DNA of 64,000 nucleotides from Synaphobranchus kaupii (lineage: Eukaryota > Chordata > Actinopteri > Anguilliformes > Synaphobranchidae): contig CM056391.1 of assembly GCA_029718625.1 (NCBI GenBank), forward strand, positions 22,854,305-22,918,304. Reading direction: 5' to 3'. The position numbers and the translations under genes are program-made. Under the pieces are notes generated by a model that searched no databases, was not told where the DNA came from, and was given only the letters and a program-made list of their open reading frames with translations. Shown here in pieces: positions 1 to 36,900 of this stretch. Numbering within the stretch: position 1 is the stretch's first letter; each line of letters starts with the position of its first letter.

Positions 1-792
1 TTTGAGACGCCGGGGCTGCTTGAGGCCCGGGCGAGGTTGCTGCTGGCTCCGTTTGAGCTCGCTGGCTGCTTTCTCTGCGGCGGATCTCGGCAGAAAGGAG
101 ATGAGAACAGAATTTTCTTTAACCCGAACCGTGACTAAAAACGCGCCTGCCGTGGTGCTCTGCCGTCGCTCCCGTAGGCCGTAGCCTGGAGCACCGTCAC
201 CGTCTCCCGCGCTCGTTTACTGGACACCTGTGTGCAGCTTGGAAAGGTGCTCGGTCTGAGGGTGAATATTATTCTTGCTGTTCATCGGTGTCACGCGCAA
301 GTGTGAGATTATCCAACGAGCAGCTCGCATAATTAATGACAATGATGGGGGGGGGGGGGGGTTTTGTCTTGCTCGGTTTTGAATGCAGTCCTGCTCCCCA
401 CACCTGTAGAAGGACAGTTATGTTTTTTTGTAGACAGCGGCCCTCTTTGGTGGCCCTGTTGAAAGACGGTTGCATTTCCTGTGTAGAGGGAGAGTAGTGT
501 GGAGTAATTTAAACTCTCACTCCGGTGGTAGTTTGAGCAGACAGTCGACAGTTTGGGCTCACAGTCGCATTGCTATGCCAGTCTGCCAGTCCATTGTATG
601 GTGCGCAGCAGCACTACAAAAGCTCAATTAATTGATGGATCAGACCTTGTGAGTCATGACTCATGATGAATAGGAGCTTATACAGCAAAGATATATTTGT
701 GTGTGTGTCTGTGTGTGTCTGTGTGCACGCACTCACTTGTGGGCACCATGTCTAACCGCATTTGTCCGGGGCTGAAACATTCTGTTCAAACT

Positions 793-1410
793 GGCTTTAT
801 TCAGTGCCCTGTTACAGGATCTCTGTAGAGTCTGTAGTTTATGGCTTTATTCAGTGCCCTGTTACAGGATCTCTGTAGAGTCTGTAGTTTATGGCTTTAT
901 TCAGTGCCCTGTTACAGGATCTCTGTGGAGCTGTGCAGTTTCTGGCTTTATTCAGTGCCCTGTTACAGGATCTCTGTGGAGCTGTGTAGTTTCTGGCTTT
1001 ATTCAGTGCCCTGTTACAGGATCTCTGTGGAGCTGTGTAGTTTCTGGCTTTATTCAGTGCCCTGTTACAGGATCTCTGTAGAGTCTGTAGTTTATGGCTT
1101 TATTCAGTGCCCTGTTACAGGATCTCTGTGGAGCTGTGCAGTTTCTGGCTTTATTCAGTGCCCTGTTACAGGACCTCTGTAGAGCTGTGTAGTTTATGGC
1201 TTTATTCAGTGCCCTGTTACAGGATCTCTGTAGAGTCTGTAGTTTATGGCTTTATTCAGTGCCCTGTTACAGGATCTCTGTGGAGCTGTGCAGTTTCTGG
1301 CTTTATTCAGTGCCCTGTTACAGGATCTCTGTGGAGCTGTGCAGTTTCTGGCTTTATTCAGTGCCCTGTTACAGGATCTCTGTGGAGCTGTGCAGTTTCT
1401 GGGTGCCCGT
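793..1410 (+). repeat. 50-bp minisatellite, about 12 copies
   Basis: The unit is about 50 bp and starts ggctttattcagtgccctgt. Variants differ mainly as gtagagtctgtagttta versus gtggagctgtgcagtttc. It produces repeat-peptide reading frames in several frames, which I treat as artefacts. Confidence 0.92.
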
Positions 1411-2194
1411 GGCGTCGGGGTTAAGCCTGGGGTTTGGATTCTCTGGCCATTGCTCATGTGCAGTAGAATGCATTCAAAGGGCCCGAGCCAAAGATCAGCG
1501 AGGATCCGCTTACACGCTCTCTCCTCGCGCCACGTCGCGCTGTACCGACATCCAGGGCTAAGCCTGCTAGCACGTCTATTAGCATATATACCCCATAGCT
1601 CCAATAAGACATTAAACAAAAGAGGGTTTGTTGAGTTCATGTTTTAAAATGAATTTCTTTAAAATTTCCATTATTCATACTTTTGTTTTTAAACTGTCAT
1701 CTGTAGCTAGTGCTGTAAATTATCAGCATAGGAACTGAATTTCTAAAGAATTGTAATGCATCCCTGGTGTACGGGGATTGCAGCCATACTGATAATGAAA
1801 GTAGCAGCAAGGCTTCGCGGCCCTTTTTAAAAAAAATTAAAAAAATTATTATTATTGTTATTATTATAATTTTTTTTTTACAATGCCCTCTTTTGCAGTG
1901 CAACTTCTCATTCAACTCTTTTACAAAGTGATGCAGTGTGTTGGGCAAGTGTTATTGCACAGTGCATAACCTGCAGTCGATTTGCCAACAGAGACCTGAA
2001 CCTGCTCTCCATAGCACCTGCAGGCCTTGCTTCAGACTACACAGAGAGCGTACAAGCCTGCGCAGTGAACAGTGCTTATGGGGGCAGGTGGAGTGAGGCC
2101 GTGTGCTACTGGGAGGGGCCGGGTGAACCGTCCTCGCCGCACTCGCCGAACGGCTGGAACCGTTGCTCTTTACCTGCGGCTCCCTCCCTCCGCC

Positions 2195-2265
2195 TGCGGC
2201 CACGCCCTCCCCCCGCCTGCGGCCACGCCCTCCCCCCGCCTGCGGCCACGCCCTCCCCCCTCCCA
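2195..2265 (+). repeat. 22-bp GC-rich tandem repeat, about 3 copies
   Basis: The motif cgcctgcggccacgccctcc is repeated with small changes in the number of C. Confidence 0.75.
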
Positions 2266-4122
2266 TCGGGAGGCTCGGAGATGACGGCTCCTCGCGCTAG
2301 AGTCGACGGCTCTCGAGCGACACCGCGACAGTTGTGACTTGAGCCGAGTGTCCGGGATAGGGGGCCGGGGGGGAAGGGGGGGTTAAGATGGACCTTGGTC
2401 ACACGGCGGACGGGCGAGCCCCAGCTCCTGCTCCGGCCGTGACCCCCACCCCCCCCCCCCCCCCGAGACTCGCTCTGCAGTAATCCCAGCACTCTCACCG
2501 TGGCATGCTTCCCTTTCCCCCTCTCTCTCTTTCTGTCCTCCACAGTCGACAACATCTTCATTGTGTTCAGTAGCTGCGTGGAGGCTTTTCTGCTCCTGTG
2601 GCCTTGGGAGGAGTGGAATGGGTGTGAGAGATAGCGAGAGAGCTGGAGAGCGAGAGAAAGAGAGAAAGAAAAGCCTGCCCTGGGAAGTAGGTAGGTGGAT
2701 GAGAACGAGCCCCGGTGGAGCTCTGCTGTAGTCCCCTACGGAATGTGCGGCGGCTCAGGCCAAAGCCGTGCCCACGTTTGTTTGGAGAAGAGGAAGCCGT
2801 CAGGAGGGGTCTGTAAGAGGCCTGTGCCAGAATCTGCGCGAGGCGGACTCTTCCGTCCTGCCTAACTGCGTTTTGCGAGATTAAACGTATTGGAGGGAAA
2901 GGATTTGTCCGTTAATGAATTTACGTTTAGTTTATTTCTCCCGGCCGTGGTCACACTGAAGGTCCGGACTGCCTTTCCGCCACTGTACAGCTAACCGCGC
3001 TGCGCAGACTTCACGGCCGCACCGTCAGATGTTTTGGTCGGCTCGGTTGCTGCCGTTTAGAAGAGTAAAAGAATGAATCGTCGGTTCGTTTCAAAGTAAC
3101 CAGGAGCAAAAGGAGCTCTGCACTTTTGACTTTTAGGCCGTTGGGATAGGCTTCATCAAGGGAAGGATGTCTATTAACAGACAGATTATCGCACATGGTA
3201 CGAGCGTCTTAATTCCTGTACGATCTATTGCACAAATAGTGCAGCTGCTCAGTGCTTTTTATCTGGCAGAGTAATTATTTTGTACTTTGGAGCTGGGACT
3301 GGGCTGGCTCGCTTAGTTCAGGTTGCGGCCTTATCTGCACTGGCTACTGGCTTTGCAGGGTTTGGCCTGCTTACAGCAAAGCCGTGGGCGGAGTCAGCAG
3401 CTCGCTGCATAATTGCGTTCCTCCGGCGCGTGCTTGTGTGTAAAATGGAGAGGACGAACAGAAAATGGCGAAATGCAGATCGCGTGCTGCCAGTGCTGCC
3501 CACAGCGCGCGACCAGAGGTCGATGGAATTCATTTGGAGTCTATTTTTTTTACTACAGAGAAAATCTCAGCGTTGAACTGTTGTGACCCCCGTGGCCATA
3601 GTCGCTTGCGTATCCAACAGCACCGGCTGTGGTCTAGCGGCTGCTTGCGAGTAACGCGGCGGGCTATCCTTCGCGCTCGACCAAAATCGAGCCGCTTTCT
3701 CTCCAGCTCACGGTAGCCGCGCTTCAGCTCTGAGGTGGAAAAGCAGCTGAAGTAGTGCTTTAGATGGATTTTGCTGCAGAGGAGTGCGTTCTCCGTGTGT
3801 TTGCTCCTTGAAAGGGTGCGCCTACACACGCTCGGTCTTATTTACTGGTTGCTTCTTGGTGCTAGGCAGCAGCACCCAATGGATCACCTGAATAGAATTC
3901 ACCCATGGGAGCAATGTTCTCTCCTGAGCTCTTGCACCTACTCACTCACACACATACTCACGTGCTGCGTATTGCCGCATTTGGAACGGCGCTAATAACC
4001 GTGATACCTGTGTGGGGCGTTATAAGTCGTATCATTAATTATTCACATTATTATTTAATTTTTTTCCTTTTTGTTTTTATATTTTATTTTTTTTAAGCTT
4101 TGTTGGACAGCACAGTGTAGGC

Positions 4123-4309
4123 CAGTGGTCTCCATTCCTGGAGAGCTACCGTCCTGTAGGTTTTCACTCGAACCCTAACAAAGCACACCTTATTCATTAG
4201 CTAGAGATCTTGCTGAACTGCCAATTAGTAGAATCAGGTGTGCCAAATTAGGGTTGAACTGGAAACCTACAGGATGGTAGCTCTCCAGGAACAGGGTTGG
4301 AGACCACTG
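4123..4309. mobile_element. hAT-type MITE, 187 bp
   Basis: The ends are inverted repeats: CAGTGGTCTCCATTCCTGGA on the left, and the complement of TTGGAGACCACTG on the right, with complementarity extending about 45 bp. It is flanked by an imperfect 8-bp duplication (GTGTAGGC / GTGTAGAC). The 8-bp duplication and CAGNG-like ends point to the hAT superfamily. No transposase. Confidence 0.8.
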
Positions 4310-4364
4310 GTGTAGACAGACGGCAAGAATGGGGAGCGGATGGGGAGCGGAAGACGGGGAGAGA

Positions 4365-4460
4365 CGCGCGACCAAGGTTGCGCGGCCGGGTTCGAACCGC
4401 CCACGCCACGGCTCGCAATGAGCATGCGGACGGTGCTCTACAGGCTACGCCCCCGAGACA
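4365..4460 (-). repeat. tRNA-like / SINE-head segment
   Basis: The minus strand has an A-box-like TAGCCTGTAGAGC and, about 48 bp on, a B-box-like GGTTCGAACCC. The expected cloverleaf does not fold well (T stem is weak), so this is more likely a tRNA-derived SINE head or pseudogene than a working tRNA. Confidence 0.35.
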
Positions 4461-5476
4461 CCCCTCCGTATAATTCACTGTAATAATACATTTTATCGCC
4501 GGCAGTATCTTTTCAAACCGGGTGGACTTGAAGGACCCAGGATTCGTTTAAAACATTACAACCGGAGTATTCCTCAAACAAACGTTGTTTTGATTCACGG
4601 TTGAGCAGTGAAAAGTGAGTTGGGGACTGTCAGGATTTTCCCCCCGTCTTAGCTGGTTGATAATGTGCTTCTTCCTGACGATGCAGATGCGCTTGGTCGT
4701 GAAAGCCGAATACAGATGTTTTATTGGATATGGATGATGTGCTGTTGACCAATGAGGAGGCAGAGATTGCCCTGCCCTTTGCAACTCCCATACAGCACTG
4801 ACTGACCTACATAGCGCACAGGGCCTGCAAGCACTCTCTCGCGCACACACACGCTGTTCATTACATTTGCTTCTAATCTGACGCTCGCAACACTTAACTA
4901 TTCGGTGGTTGACTCAGCCGAAGCCCCGTCCGCTAATTGCGTTTTCCAGAGATGGCCGTGAGGATACAGTTTTGCTGATAATGTCGACGCTGAACGAGGA
5001 AAGAGAAGGAGGAAGGAAACGACACAGGATAGAGTGTTGGGAAATAAAGTGGTGCGCAAGAATGCCTTGCATTTCCTTTTCACTGCATTGGGTGTGTGTC
5101 CCTGTTCCCCAATTACATGCGCTTCACATTAGTAGCGTTATTAGTAAGGTGTGGCAAATATAAAGATATAGTAAAGATATATTACGTGTGTGACACCACT
5201 TATTTTTACGATTTTAGTAAGCTCTCTGCTGGAAATTGAGTTATTTTATGATGTGAAAAGCAAGATATTTTTACATTGGCACAGGAATTTCAGTGGGGAT
5301 AGTCCTGAAATGGTGCCATATAGCAGAGCGTCTTCACTCACACATATTACCACTTGGACCCACTGTGTAATCCCAGTAGATGTCAGCCATTTTCTTTCCG
5401 CCGCCTTATCTTTCCACCAGCTGTTCTCAAGCTCGCCTCATTTACACGCGCGCATCGCCGTCTCTTTTATTTTCAG

Positions 5477-32804
<27,328 letters not shown>

Positions 32805-34285
32805 TGCTGTTTTTTTAGCAGCCCTTTAATTTTGTTTCTATTCGTTTCGTTTGTTCCCTTCAGTACTGCGGTCAACCAAAGATGGCATGAACACCCTGTG
32901 CAGATTCAAAATGAAAAAAAAACAGAAAACAAAAACAACAAAAAAAAGAGCATCGAACCTAGAGTGCCAGCTGTCACACAGTACCAACACTGCTAGAAAT
33001 TACATCTTCGTTAAAGATAAAAATTTTATTGTATTTATGAAGCTTTTTATGTAGCTTTTTATTTTCTTACGTGTCTTTATTTTTTATTTTATTTTTTTTT
33101 GCATGGTTCTTTGTAATGCATTTCTTTGCACATATAATGAAATGGTCTTCTCGTGGCCAAACAACTTGCAGGTGAGAATAGCTGCCCTAGTAAAGAAGCA
33201 TTCGTAATGCTGTGCTTTACCGGAATTAGAATGTTGACCTCCGTTTCCTAACCTCGCAGGATTCATTTTAAATAATCATGATCTTGATTTGTTTACGTAT
33301 AAACAATGTGCTCAGCTAGATTCAATGAAGATGTTTTTCTTTGGGGGGGGGGGGATAAAATCAAGACATTCCTTTATTAGAGGGGGAACACAGCGAACAG
33401 CTGCTGTATTAGCCTGCGTACACCATTGTGCAGTATCCAGTGAATGGGAGCATCACATAAGCATCACCTTCCGGGAAAATGCACACACTCATTCACAGAT
33501 TTTCTTCTAGCCCTTGACTTCAATAGACCTTACGCACTTCATCAAGTCTATCTGAGAAGAAGAGGAAATCATAATGAATGTCACTTTCCTGTGTATTGAC
33601 TGTTCTTTTTTTTTTTTACGGAGTGAATTGTTGAATTCTGTGGCGGAAACATGGTATAAGGTCTTAGTATACAGATTATTTATACTTCACACCTTCACGT
33701 GGGCTTGACACGGGGAACTTGTTTCTATGGCGATTGATCTCAGGCCAGCAGATGCATTAAGAGTTGTGCCAGTCTGCAATCTGAAAATGTGCTTATTGTA
33801 AAGATGAGCACAGCCTGAACTTGGGTTTTTATTTTTCCGTTTTTAAATGTTGATTCTATACTCAGACTGCCTGGAATAACGGATCTGTGTGATGGTCAAC
33901 TCATACAGTTATTTCTGTGAACTTGGCCATTTATTATCGATATTTTTTGTCTGTATCTTTGCAGAAAGGTTTTTTTTTATTTGCTGTCATGAAGAATTTA
34001 ACACTAATATTATTCTCAAATAGCTAAGTTGCATATACTTGCACATGAAAAAGGTGAAAGGAATAAGATGGGAGGTCTGTGAATAATTAAAGTGTATTGA
34101 GGCCATCTGTTGCTCTGAAATCTCTGAATTTTGAAAAACTGTAATAATTTGGGAGTGTTGGAATGCAGTACTTATGGCAGGTGTCCATGCATTCATAGAC
34201 TTATTGGCCCCAGGATGCCTTTCTGAGGGATTTATATTAGTTTTAAAATAGTAATATTAATAAAGTTAGGTAACTCTTATCTGTG
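32805..34285 (+). other. rnf111: rnf111 probable 3' UTR
   Basis: AT-rich, no supported reading frame. It carries an A-rich stretch after the stop and a G11 run near 33344. It is taken to end just after AATAAA at 34259-34264, which is followed by TG/CT-rich sequence typical of a cleavage-stimulating element. The length of about 1.5 kb is inferred. Confidence 0.55.
34259..34264 (+). terminator. Candidate polyadenylation signal of rnf111
   Basis: A canonical AATAAA is followed within 30 bp by a TGTCCTGTCTGTCTCTGT stretch. An ATTAAA at about 34085 is a possible earlier alternative. Confidence 0.5.
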
Positions 34286-34879
34286 TCCTGTCTGTCTCTG
34301 TAATACCAACGTCTTTCCTCATTTTAATAATCTGAATGGACTCAGGCATGTCACAAGTCAAATGCTAATGAGTTCTGAGCTAATGGGTAATTCTATTGGC
34401 TGATGCGGTTTTTCTTGCATTTAATACTATACCTTGTTTATTTCACCTTTAACTAGAATTCTGACCAATGTGTCATCACATAGATGGAATTGTATTTGAT
34501 ATTTTACTGGTATTAATTTAAGTAATGCAACATAAATCAATTAGCTCTCATTTTCTATCTAAATGCCAGTTAACAGTTCAATAATATATAACCGTTCATA
34601 CAACAGAATAATAGCGTATGGATGTGAAAGGGTTGGAATATACAATATTCACAATAAAATATGACATGCAAATCAGGGGAGATAAGTATTATGAGTATAT
34701 CTATTGCAAAAAAAAAAAAATAATAGATAAAAATAACAAGAATACAAGTAAAACAAATAATTACATTTACTTTGGTTAATTGTGGTTTTCAACCAGATGT
34801 GTGTACAGTTACAATAAAACCCAACATGTATAACCTCAAAGCTCTGGAAAAAGACCACCAGGGTGGATGTTTTGTGGGA

Positions 34880-35045
34880 CTTGTGTAGCATTATTGAATA
34901 ATAGGGAATGGGGCTTGCCAGTTTGACTCCCAGGTGTCCCGCTGTTACTCTTGGGCAAGGTACTGAACCCAAATTACTTAAGCTGTAGTTGGATAGTGTT
35001 AAAAATGAAAGCTGTGTTCTCACTCAGGATAAGAGTGTTGGCTAA
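34880..35045 (+). mobile_element. tRNA-derived SINE
   Basis: A degenerate B box (agtttgactcccagg) is followed by the common fish SINE body ttgggcaaggtactgaaccc and tail ggataagagtgttggctaaa. The tRNA-like head is hard to delimit. Confidence 0.6.
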
Positions 35046-35065
35046 ATGCCTAACAGGTGAACATA

Positions 35066-35606
35066 CAGTACTGTGCAAAAGTCTTAGGCACGTTTTAAAA
35101 AAATAAAATAAAATCTGTAAAGCAAAGATGCTTTTAAAAATAATGAAATTAAAAGTTTCTAAATATCAAACAATTGACTATAAAGAGCAGTAAACAGTAA
35201 AAACTAAATCAAATAAATATTTGGTGTGACCACCCTTTGCCTTTAAAACTGCATCAGTACTCTTAGGTACACTGTCGTGCAGTTTTTAAGAAAATCAGCT
35301 GGTAGGTTGTTCCAAGCATCTGAGAACTTTCCATAGTTCTTCTGCAGACATTAGCTGTCTGGTTTGCTTCTGTCTGTCCAGGTAATCCCAGACAGCCTCG
35401 ATGATGTTTAGATCAGGGCTCTGTGGAGGCCATACCATCTGTTGCAGAACTCCTTGTTCTTCTTTTCGCATAATTTCTTTGGAAAATGAATGATTGGAAA
35501 TCTAAAATTATCCAGTTTCTACTGACACACTAATGCAGAACAAAATAAGCATTAATAAAACAATGTATATAAAAGATCTTGGGTGCCTAAGACTTGCACA
35601 GTACTG
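35066..35606 (-). mobile_element. Internally deleted Tc1-like element, 541 bp
   Basis: The ends are inverted repeats CAGTACTGTGCAAAAGTCTT / (complement) CAGTACTGTGCAAGTCTT, flanked by TA. The minus strand between about 35450 and 35230 keeps the end of a broken transposase: PPQSPDLNIIEAVWDYLDR and, after stops, AVLKAKGGHTKY. The N-terminal two thirds are missing, so it cannot move itself. Confidence 0.88.
35230..35450 (-). pseudogene. Tc1-like transposase C-terminal remnant
   Basis: It shows the SPDLNIIEAVWD block containing the last catalytic Glu, then in-frame stops before the conserved end. The HTH region and the two Asp residues are absent. Confidence 0.82.
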
Positions 35607-36434
35607 TATGTATTAACTCTCATTCCCTTTGAAGTATAGGATTTGCTTTCCTTGGAAATGAATGTTTTGGGTACGAAGCAGTCATTATCACAGTGTTGGG
35701 GGGGGGGTTTACTTGAAAATTGTAACATTAAATATAACTGTTACACCTGTGTGTCGCTGTAGCCTATAAGCTGATTTGGAATTAGCCAACTTGAAGTGTA
35801 TTTTCTTGCTTTAGACAACGAACCCCCGAATGCCCTATATCTGCTATTTACAAGCTGCAGAAAGTGATATAATCCCTTCAATGTGGACAGAGGATTTTCA
35901 CATTCCATTTATAAAGGAGATATGTATACTGTTCATAGAACTACATGCACAAGAGGGACATGTAGGCTATTTAAGTAAGTAAGGTTTTCTTATAAACAGG
36001 CTTCTTACCATTTATCTAAACACAATTGTAGGTTGTTGAGTGATGGGTTCAGTCAGTGAGCAGTGATTTTACACAGAAGCTGTAGGTATATATAGAGAGG
36101 CTGTTTCAGTAATGTTGCTTTCTTTCACGTTTGAAAATATGTCAGAAACTGCAGATGTGCTGTGAGGATGTGTGAAATCCGTGAATTGGCACGCCCCCAA
36201 TCCCGTCAACGATTGCAATCAATCTCATTCTCTCCACCACTACACACACCCCGGTCCGCGACCACAATACAATGTACTGTAAAAGAATGTCTTGAAAACA
36301 GTGGGAACTCTGATAAGGTTTTCAGTCAGTTTTTGATACCTTTACATTGCCGCTAGAGTCCTTGGTTGAGACTTTGTTTCCCCCTTTCTTTTTTACAGCC
36401 TATGCTTGAGAACCCGTTCCATTTTTTTGCCTAA

Positions 36435-36453
36435 ACTACATTTCCCAGCATGC
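36435..36453 (+). promoter_or_regulatory. ZNF143/THAP11-type site (ACTACATTTCCCAGCATGC)
   Basis: This is a 19-bp match to the extended SBS motif bound by ZNF143 with THAP11, usually found close to transcription starts. It is about 240 bp upstream of the ccnb2 CCAAT/CHR module. Confidence 0.7.
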
Positions 36454-36467
36454 CTATGTAGCCTTTA

Positions 36468-36477
36468 TCTCGCGAGA
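36468..36477. promoter_or_regulatory. TCTCGCGAGA palindromic promoter motif
   Basis: A perfect 10-bp palindrome, one of the most conserved core motifs of vertebrate CpG-type promoters (ZBTB33/HNRNPK have been linked to it). It lies 15 bp after the ZNF143-type site, suggesting a promoter here. Confidence 0.65.
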
Positions 36478-36688
36478 ACAATAGCCTATGGCATTTAAAT
36501 CGTCAGCCAGTATGTTTATTTTATTTCACCTCACTTTTTAGAGCATGAGAATATATATATATTTCAGCATCATAAAAATAATATAGATATAATAAAGACT
36601 GGATATTTTGTTCAAATAAAGCTATAGTGATTACGATCTACCATCTGCATCTGGTAGCAAAACAACGCGTTCCAGATTCCTCCTACGA

Positions 36689-36751
36689 CCAATGAAATTG
36701 TTGCATCGTATGAAGCCGTATCCAATGAAAACTTCCGGAGCGGTATTTGAA
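36689..36751 (+). promoter_or_regulatory. ccnb2: ccnb2 promoter: two CCAAT boxes and a CHR element
   Basis: CCAAT occurs at 36689-36693 and 36722-36726, exactly 33 bp apart. A TTTGAA cell-cycle homology region (CHR) follows at 36746-36751, with GCGG just upstream. Mammalian cyclin B2 promoters are known for NF-Y-bound CCAAT boxes about 33 bp apart plus a CHR bound by the DREAM and MMB complexes, giving G2/M expression. The module lies 126-188 bp upstream of the ATG. Confidence 0.8.
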
Positions 36752-36876
36752 TGGAGATCCCCTTCTCGTAAATTGCATTGCAAAGCTTTGGGCACAACAT
36801 AAGTATTTGTAGCGGTGTATAGTGGTAACGTTAGCATTCCTTTACAAAAGTTATTTTTACGGACGAATTTCCTAGG

Positions 36877-36900
36877 ATGTCTTTGGCGGTACGCGGAGTT
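36877..36900 (+). CDS. ccnb2: ccnb2 exon 1 (coding part)
   Basis: Eight codons, MSLAVRGV, are followed by a strong gtaagt donor. The short first coding exon is accepted because it splices in phase to the destruction-box exon. Confidence 0.85.

Larger units (their letters stand above)
1..5476 (+). other. rnf111: rnf111 intron upstream of first visible exon
   Basis: No coding exon was recognised. It holds a G15 run (347-361), a 50-bp minisatellite (793-1410), GC-rich 22-bp triplets near 2200, a C16 run (2449-2464), a hAT MITE (4123-4309) and a tRNA-like segment (4365-4460). GC-rich stretches at 1-250 and 2100-2460 might hide noncoding exons, but nothing shows this. Confidence 0.6.

Noticed and set aside
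1..250. 5' UTR exon or promoter of rnf111
   Set aside because: GC-rich, but the N-terminal coding exon does not follow within 5.4 kb, and no clear splice or start signal could be tied to it.
793..1410. CRISPR-like array
   Set aside because: Units are contiguous with no unique spacers, and the DNA is vertebrate.
841..1647. Several overlapping repeat-peptide frames (LFSALLQDLC... and others)
   Set aside because: They are produced by the 50-bp minisatellite in different frames; no splice context or conserved domain.
2546..2690. Possible noncoding exon after a good acceptor (ctgtcctccacag)
   Set aside because: Open for about 60 codons but no similarity to Arkadia and no convincing donor.
4365..4460. 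Functional tRNA gene
   Set aside because: A and B boxes are present but acceptor and T stems do not pair properly; kept only as a tRNA-like repeat.
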